This document shows, in pieces, positions 29,929 through 34,733 of a stretch of DNA of 34,733 bases; positions within the stretch are counted from its first letter, which is position 1; each line of letters opens with the position of its first letter. Origin of the DNA: Candidatus Bathyarchaeota archaeon (lineage in GTDB: Archaea; Thermoproteota; Bathyarchaeia; Bathyarchaeales; SOJC01). Both the position numbers and the translations under genes were made by a program. The DNA lies in assembly GCA_026014805.1 (NCBI GenBank), contig JAOZHR010000014.1, forward strand, positions 1 through 34,733, read 5' to 3'. The notes beneath the pieces were generated by a model that had not been told where the DNA came from, did no database searches, and saw only the letters and a list, made by a program, of their open reading frames with translations.

Positions 29929-32900
29929 ATGCAAAAATACGTTCGGTTAGTGTTAGTTGTCTCAATTTGCTGCTTCATAGCTATATCTCTCATTCCAACT
30001 AGAGCCCTAAAGGTCAAGCAGTATCAATCTCCTGCAGCTGAAGATAACAAAAACACGTTAAGCATTAAGACCCACACCATGTCAGATTCAATTATAGTTG
30101 AGTTGTTTTTCCCACAACCCACTATAATTGATTCCCAAAATTACCACTCAGTTGAGATGCAAGACTTACTAAGATTTGGTGCTCCCGGTGAGCCAGTACT
30201 CCCTTTCAAGACGATCAAAGTGTTGATTCCTCAAGGCAAAGAGTTCCAAAGAATCGATGTGGCTCACGGCAATAAAAAACTGTTAGAAGGCAAGTTCAAT
30301 GTGGAGTATGGAAAGACAGCAATACCCATTTCATCTAAGACTAGCATTGCAGACCGACAAAATCAGGAAATCTATAGCTCCTCAGATCCGTTCCCCAGTG
30401 CGTTGTTTTCACAAGCATCAGAGCAATATGTACGAGGATATAGAATCCTCCTCTTGACACTTCATCCAGTCCAGTACATTCCAAAAACGGGTGAACTATC
30501 CTACTTCGAAACCATGACTGTTACTATTAATTTAAAGGAAACTAGCAAAACATCTCCATGGCTAAGAAATCTGCCAAAAGACAGAATGACCGTTCAAGAA
30601 ATTGCGGACAATCCAGAGGCCGCGGAAACGTACACAATAACGACAACACAATTGCGACCATTATCTGTGAATTCGTCGGAATCATACGATTATGTGATCA
30701 TTACCGACAGCACTCTGAACTCTTCATTTCAGCCATTAATCGATTGGAAAATCCTGAAGGGATTAAACGCAACAACAGTTCTGGTTGAAGACATTCTAAG
30801 CGACCCAGACTATTATGGCAATGGTTTGTTTGGTGACGGTTCGCAATTTAACGATACAGCTGCCCGCATAAGAAACTTCATACGAGATGCATACTATAAC
30901 TGGGAAACTGAGTATGTATTGCTCGGTGGAGACATAGGGATTATTCCTAAAAGAGGCACCTATGGCTTTGTCGCGACGGACCCAATTACGGTAGACTACA
31001 GCATCCCTTGTGACATGTACTATGGGGCCCTTGACGGAAGCTGGGACAACGACAACGACACCATATTTGGCGAAGGAGTTTATTCAGAAGGTTCAGAATC
31101 ACCTCAGAATGGAACAGCTGGAGAAGAAGCCGACTTCTTTGCGGAAGTATATATCGGAAGAGCACCAGTGACTTCACCAGTGCAAGTAGAGAATTTCGTC
31201 AACAAAACGCTGTGGTATGAACAAGCTTCAGATGACAGCTATTTCAGGAAGGCAGTGATGATTGGTGAAAAACTGGACGATGAAACGCAAGGCGCAAACA
31301 GCAAGGATTTGGTATCAGATGAAATACCGCAGTATACAACGACAAGGTTGTACGAAAGAGACGGCTCATACAGTCGCTCAGCAGTTATCGACGCAATTAA
31401 CAGCGGCACCCACATATTGAACCATGATGGACATACAAATCCCGATATTATGATGGAACTGACTAGAGATGACGTCGACACTCTCATCACCAACACGGAA
31501 TACTTTTTCGGATATAGCATTGGATGCCACGCAGCAGCATTCGATGGAGACTCAGTCATAGAACATTTCATCTATAACCCTCACGGAGCCTTTGCATTCG
31601 TAGGCAACTCAAGATATGGCTGGTATTCGCCAGGCACAACATTTGGAACAGGAGACCAATTCGACAGAGCATTCTTTAACGTCCTGAATAACACCGTAAG
31701 AAATCTAGGTAAGACACTGCAGTTCTCAAAGGAAGGATTTGCAGGTTCAACGTCAAACAGCGTGAGATGGACTTACTTTGAGCTAAATCTCCTTGGAGAC
31801 CCTGAGACAGAACTAGTAACTGAGATTATGGCACCAACAGCTCACTTCCAAACTAACCCGACTGCAGAACGGTTATCACCACCCATTCTCCTAGGCGTCG
31901 TAAACATTACAGGCGTAGCAAGAAGAGGAACAGCAGCTGGAACAACATTCAGTAACTTCACAATTGAATTCTATCGAAGTGGCCAATGGCATTCTGATGG
32001 AATTTCACTACTAAACAATGGTCATGACGAGACTACTAATGACATGTTAGCCATTTGGGATACTAACGTAGTTAGCCCAGGGACAGTTGATCTTAGGCTG
32101 ACTGTAAAAGATGAAAATGGCACAATTGGAGAAGATAGGTGGCGAGTTCGCGTCGAAGAGTTACCTGCCATTCGCGTACTTCCTAAACTTACCGAGACAC
32201 AAGAAGGCTTGACCTTCACAGTAAGTGTCATGATTACCGATCCAGTAAACCTCTTTGGACTAGACTTTCACATGAGCTGGAACACTACACTCGTAGATTA
32301 CGTCAGTCATGCCTTATACATTCCAGTAGAAGATTACTGGTGGGGAATTCTATACAGCCCAGTAACGATAACCAAAGACAACGTGAACCAGACAGCCGGA
32401 ACCTACTGGGTGGCAGCAGAATCAACGTCTTCAACCCCGTTCAACAAAGATGGAACAGTCTTCGACATGACTTTCCAAGCCATAGCCACTGGCGCTTGCA
32501 ACCTAGAAATATACTCCACCAACCTTACCGAGAAAGATGGCACACCAATAACCCATAAAATTGCTGATGGCGTCGTAGAAATAGCACCAGGTGTTCACGA
32601 TGTGGCAGTTACAGGTATTTCGCTTGTTGACACTGTTGTTGGTGAAGAATACCAGGCCAGAATCAGGGTGACAGTTGCGAATGAAGGCACCTACGCTGAA
32701 AACTTCAACATCACAGTCTATGCAAACGGGACCCTCATAAACACAACCCAGATCGCCCTCTCTCCCCTTAACTCGACAACGATTACTGTTATTTGGGACA
32801 CAACAGGATGGATGAAAGGCAACTACACAATTAGCGCTAACGCCACATCAGTCCTTGGAGAGACAGACATGGCAGATAACACAATGGTCAATGGCACGAT

Positions 32901-33093
32901 TATAATAACCATAGTTGGCGATGTTGACGGAGACAGGGATGTTGACATCTACGACATCGTTCGAATGGCAGGCATCTACGGTGTGAGCCAACCAGATCCA
33001 AGATATGACCCCAACTGTGACATAGACGGCGACGGAGACATAGACATCTACGACATAGTAGCCGCAGCTGGAAACTACGGGCAAGGCACATAA
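29929..33093 (+). CDS. Secreted C25 (gingipain-like) cysteine protease with cohesin-like, CARDB and dockerin domains
   Basis: 1054 residues. A signal peptide (about 1-26, LVLVVSICCFIAISLIP) precedes a propeptide-like region to about 230. The caspase-fold protease domain covers about 250-640: HILNHDGHTNPDIM gives the catalytic His (H502) and GYSIGCHAAAF the Cys (C533). After beta domains, residues about 749-887 resemble a type I/II cohesin (VMITDPVNLFGLDFHMSWN ... VFDMTFQAIATG). A CARDB-like domain follows (about 888-990), then a dockerin with two EF-like loops, DVDGDRDVDIYDI and DIDGDGDIDIYDI (about 998-1050). Extracellular protein degradation, anchored or assembled through cohesin-dockerin pairing, is the likely role. 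Many N-glycosylation sequons fit secretion. Confidence 0.88.
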   Translation: MQKYVRLVLVVSICCFIAISLIPTRALKVKQYQSPAAEDNKNTLSIKTHTMSDSIIVELFFPQPTIIDSQNYHSVEMQDLLRFGAPGEPVLPFKTIKVLIPQGKEFQRIDVAHGNKKLLEGKFNVEYGKTAIPISSKTSIADRQNQEIYSSSDPFPSALFSQASEQYVRGYRILLLTLHPVQYIPKTGELSYFETMTVTINLKETSKTSPWLRNLPKDRMTVQEIADNPEAAETYTITTTQLRPLSVNSSESYDYVIITDSTLNSSFQPLIDWKILKGLNATTVLVEDILSDPDYYGNGLFGDGSQFNDTAARIRNFIRDAYYNWETEYVLLGGDIGIIPKRGTYGFVATDPITVDYSIPCDMYYGALDGSWDNDNDTIFGEGVYSEGSESPQNGTAGEEADFFAEVYIGRAPVTSPVQVENFVNKTLWYEQASDDSYFRKAVMIGEKLDDETQGANSKDLVSDEIPQYTTTRLYERDGSYSRSAVIDAINSGTHILNHDGHTNPDIMMELTRDDVDTLITNTEYFFGYSIGCHAAAFDGDSVIEHFIYNPHGAFAFVGNSRYGWYSPGTTFGTGDQFDRAFFNVLNNTVRNLGKTLQFSKEGFAGSTSNSVRWTYFELNLLGDPETELVTEIMAPTAHFQTNPTAERLSPPILLGVVNITGVARRGTAAGTTFSNFTIEFYRSGQWHSDGISLLNNGHDETTNDMLAIWDTNVVSPGTVDLRLTVKDENGTIGEDRWRVRVEELPAIRVLPKLTETQEGLTFTVSVMITDPVNLFGLDFHMSWNTTLVDYVSHALYIPVEDYWWGILYSPVTITKDNVNQTAGTYWVAAESTSSTPFNKDGTVFDMTFQAIATGACNLEIYSTNLTEKDGTPITHKIADGVVEIAPGVHDVAVTGISLVDTVVGEEYQARIRVTVANEGTYAENFNITVYANGTLINTTQIALSPLNSTTITVIWDTTGWMKGNYTISANATSVLGETDMADNTMVNGTIIITIVGDVDGDRDVDIYDIVRMAGIYGVSQPDPRYDPNCDIDGDGDIDIYDIVAAAGNYGQGT

Positions 33094-33097
33094 CCCC

Positions 33098-33110
33098 CTC
33101 TTTTTTTTCT
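33098..33110 (+). terminator. T-rich terminator after the protease gene
   Basis: CTCTTTTTTTTCT begins five bases after the stop codon. Archaeal RNA polymerase terminates at such T-tracts without need of a hairpin. Confidence 0.6.
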
Positions 33111-33356
33111 ATACATTTTCTCTTTTTCCATCCCATTCTTCAGTATATGTGGAGATACACGATTCTCTAAAAAATTACTTCTCTCTCTGACCCAAAACCC
33201 ACATTCATAAACATCAGAAAACTTACCTTCTAGAAGAAAAGCTCGAAATCAAAGCCTAAATTGGAAACTCTAGTATGAACGAGCCTACATGTAGAGGAGA
33301 AGAGCGACTCCTTTGTTATTAGGATCCAAATAGGGAAAAGCGCGCGCGCATAAAGG

Positions 33357-34733
33357 TCACTGACGTGTTAGGGTTTTTACAAGGTTGCGTTCACTATCGT
33401 AAATCCTGACTTGGAGAGGCATCTGACCGACTGCAAAATGTGTAGCACAAGCCATACAAGGGTCGTATGCTCGGAAAGCCATCTCCACTCTGTTTAATAG
33501 CCCCTCATTAACCACATTGTTTTTTATCAGGCCTTTCGCAGCATCGCGAATAGACAGGTTGATGGCTGCAGAATTATTGGTTGTTGCCACTATTAGGTTA
33601 ACTTTCTTCACCAAAGCGTCTTCGTCGAGAATGTAATGATGGATTAAAGTGCCTCTCGCCGCCTCGACAATTCCTACACCCTCGCCGGGCGCACCAACTG
33701 GGTTTCTAATATCCTTATTTGTGATCTCCGGGTCTTGAGCTAGCTTTAGAGTCTTCTCAGAAGCATACAACAATTCGATCAATCTTGCCCAGTGAAAAGC
33801 TAAAGTAGAATGCACAGGTTTTCCACCTAAAGTCTTGTACATCCGCTCAAACTCCTGTTGCGCCAAAGGTGTCGCCATCCCCTCAGAAGCATTGAGACGT
33901 CCAAGGGGACCTACACGGTAGATACCGCTGTCAGCACCGTCTACAAAGCCGTTCCAACCAATGTTTTTGAGGTATGGAAACTTAACGTAGGTCCATGGTT
34001 CCACGTGCTCCTCGATAACATCTAAATATTCGTTTGGTGCGAATTTGACGAATTCTTTTCCTTCAGGGTCCACGACGCGAACTTTTCCGTCATAGAAGTT
34101 CACCTTATTGTCATTGTCAACCAGCCCCATGTAATACGTTCTCATAGTGTAAATATCGCTCTTAATCATATTCACATAATCTTCATTCTTCAAGACAACA
34201 TCATTAAACAAGTTGAGACTAAACTTTGCAAACTCCACACAAGACTTCGCCATTTTCTCAATCTCTTGTCTACCCTCCTCACTTAACGCCTTCGAAATAC
34301 CACCCGGAATCCCACAAACAGGGTGCGTAGCTTTACCACCCAAAATCGCAGTTAACCTTTGTCCGTACGCCCTGTGCTTGATGACATCCTTACCCACATC
34401 CAAACCAGCCTTATTAATTACGCCTAAAATGTTCCTTTCTGCAGCAGGCGCATCTGGTCCTACGATGAAGTCTGGTCCACCTAGGAAGTAGAAGTGCAAT
34501 ATGTGGTCGTAGATGATGTAGCCACAATACATAAGTTCTCTCAGTTTCTTAGCCGTCTCTGTAGGTTCCACGTTGAACGCAGCGTCACATGCTTTTGCGG
34601 CTGCCATGTGGTGGGCTACTGGGCAGACACCGCATATCCTCGTTGTTATTATTGGCAAGTCTTCAGCTCTTCTTCCCTCGCAGAACTTCTCGAATCCCCT
34701 TAACTCAGGTATTATCATATAGGCGTTCGCAAC
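33357..34733 (-). CDS. mvhA: NiFe hydrogenase large subunit, Mvh-like (5' end beyond window)
   Basis: 459 residues visible; the frame runs off the right edge upstream of VANAYMIIPELRGFEKFCEG, so perhaps 25 N-terminal residues are missing and an internal ATG near 34718 is not the start. Nickel-site motifs are ITTRICGVCPVAHH (L1, RxCGxC) and AYDPCMACATHF (L2, DPCxxC), so all four cysteine ligands are present. Size and sequence match group 3 cytoplasmic hydrogenases, closest in my judgement to the F420-non-reducing MvhA or related F420-reducing types. After DPCxxCxxH about 26 residues remain, to be cut by a maturation protease. Small and electron-transfer subunits should lie just to the right. 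Confidence 0.9.
   Translation of the reverse strand, partial: VANAYMIIPELRGFEKFCEGRRAEDLPIITTRICGVCPVAHHMAAAKACDAAFNVEPTETAKKLRELMYCGYIIYDHILHFYFLGGPDFIVGPDAPAAERNILGVINKAGLDVGKDVIKHRAYGQRLTAILGGKATHPVCGIPGGISKALSEEGRQEIEKMAKSCVEFAKFSLNLFNDVVLKNEDYVNMIKSDIYTMRTYYMGLVDNDNKVNFYDGKVRVVDPEGKEFVKFAPNEYLDVIEEHVEPWTYVKFPYLKNIGWNGFVDGADSGIYRVGPLGRLNASEGMATPLAQQEFERMYKTLGGKPVHSTLAFHWARLIELLYASEKTLKLAQDPEITNKDIRNPVGAPGEGVGIVEAARGTLIHHYILDEDALVKKVNLIVATTNNSAAINLSIRDAAKGLIKNNVVNEGLLNRVEMAFRAYDPCMACATHFAVGQMPLQVRIYDSERNLVKTLTRQ

Noticed and set aside
33340-33349. Alternating GCGCGCGCGC tract
   Set aside because: Only ten bases in a convergent intergenic gap; could form Z-DNA, but no evidence of function.
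34716-34718. ATG near 34718 as start of the hydrogenase large subunit
   Set aside because: The frame is open to the window edge and VANAY before the ATG matches the conserved N-terminal part of the family.
1-34733. tRNA, rRNA, CRISPR arrays, insertion sequences, toxin-antitoxin or defence systems
   Set aside because: No T-arm consensus with a foldable cloverleaf, no regular spaced repeats, no transposase or integrase; the PIN protein at 23.0 kb is Fcf1-like in a conserved translation operon rather than a VapC toxin, and no antitoxin gene accompanies it.

Overview
The window is archaeal. The informational genes (uL2, uS19, eS6, eS24, eS31, aIF2-gamma, Rpo7, Spt4, GTP-dependent dephospho-CoA kinase) have archaeal/eukaryotic form, promoters look like TATA boxes, and TTG and GTG starts are common. 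The gene mix (tungsten-type aldehyde oxidoreductase, Mvh-like NiFe hydrogenase, acyl-CoA mutase operon, secreted C25 protease with dockerin) fits a strictly anaerobic, peptide- or lipid-degrading member of the TACK archaea, possibly Bathyarchaeia. That placement is inference; no rRNA or tRNA is present to fix it.

Layout. 1-2.1 kb: an aldehyde:ferredoxin oxidoreductase (cut by the left edge) translationally coupled to a four-cluster ferredoxin. 2.2-6.5 kb: a decayed CPBP protease, a nicotinamidase-like hydrolase, an interrupted zinc-ribbon ORF, a geranylgeranyl reductase, a Dph6-type ligase and an alkyltransferase-like protein. 6.5-9.5 kb: valyl-tRNA synthetase and a small winged-helix protein. 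9.8-13.4 kb: a cobalamin-dependent acyl-CoA mutase operon (large subunit, B12 subunit, MeaB GTPase, corrinoid adenosyltransferase). 13.4-18.2 kb: an E1-like enzyme, a PPP phosphatase, an ECF-S-like membrane protein, two small unknown proteins, a hairpin-rich intergenic stretch and a beta-CASP-like nuclease.

18.3-25.3 kb is the information-processing block: uL2-uS19 on the plus strand, then on the minus strand eS6, aIF2-gamma, PIN nuclease, Rpo7, Spt4, a Cys-rich protein, dephospho-CoA kinase, eS24, eS31 and an unknown protein. Four proteins here carry long Lys/Glu-rich tails. 25.5-29.4 kb: adenylosuccinate synthetase, a HAD hydrolase, an LSm-like/zinc-finger gene pair, a phosphodiesterase and a DUF3795 protein. 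29.9-33.1 kb: a 1054-residue secreted protease with both a cohesin-like and a dockerin domain. 33.4 kb to the right edge: a NiFe hydrogenase large subunit.

How they fit together (inference): extracellular protein breakdown could feed amino acids to ferredoxin-linked aldehyde oxidation and branched-chain acyl-CoA metabolism, with hydrogenase handling reductant. The strongest specific observation is that the 'methylmalonyl-CoA mutase' has Phe91 and Gln209 at the two positions that distinguish isobutyryl-CoA mutase from methylmalonyl-CoA mutase. No CRISPR array, insertion sequence, provirus or defence island was seen.
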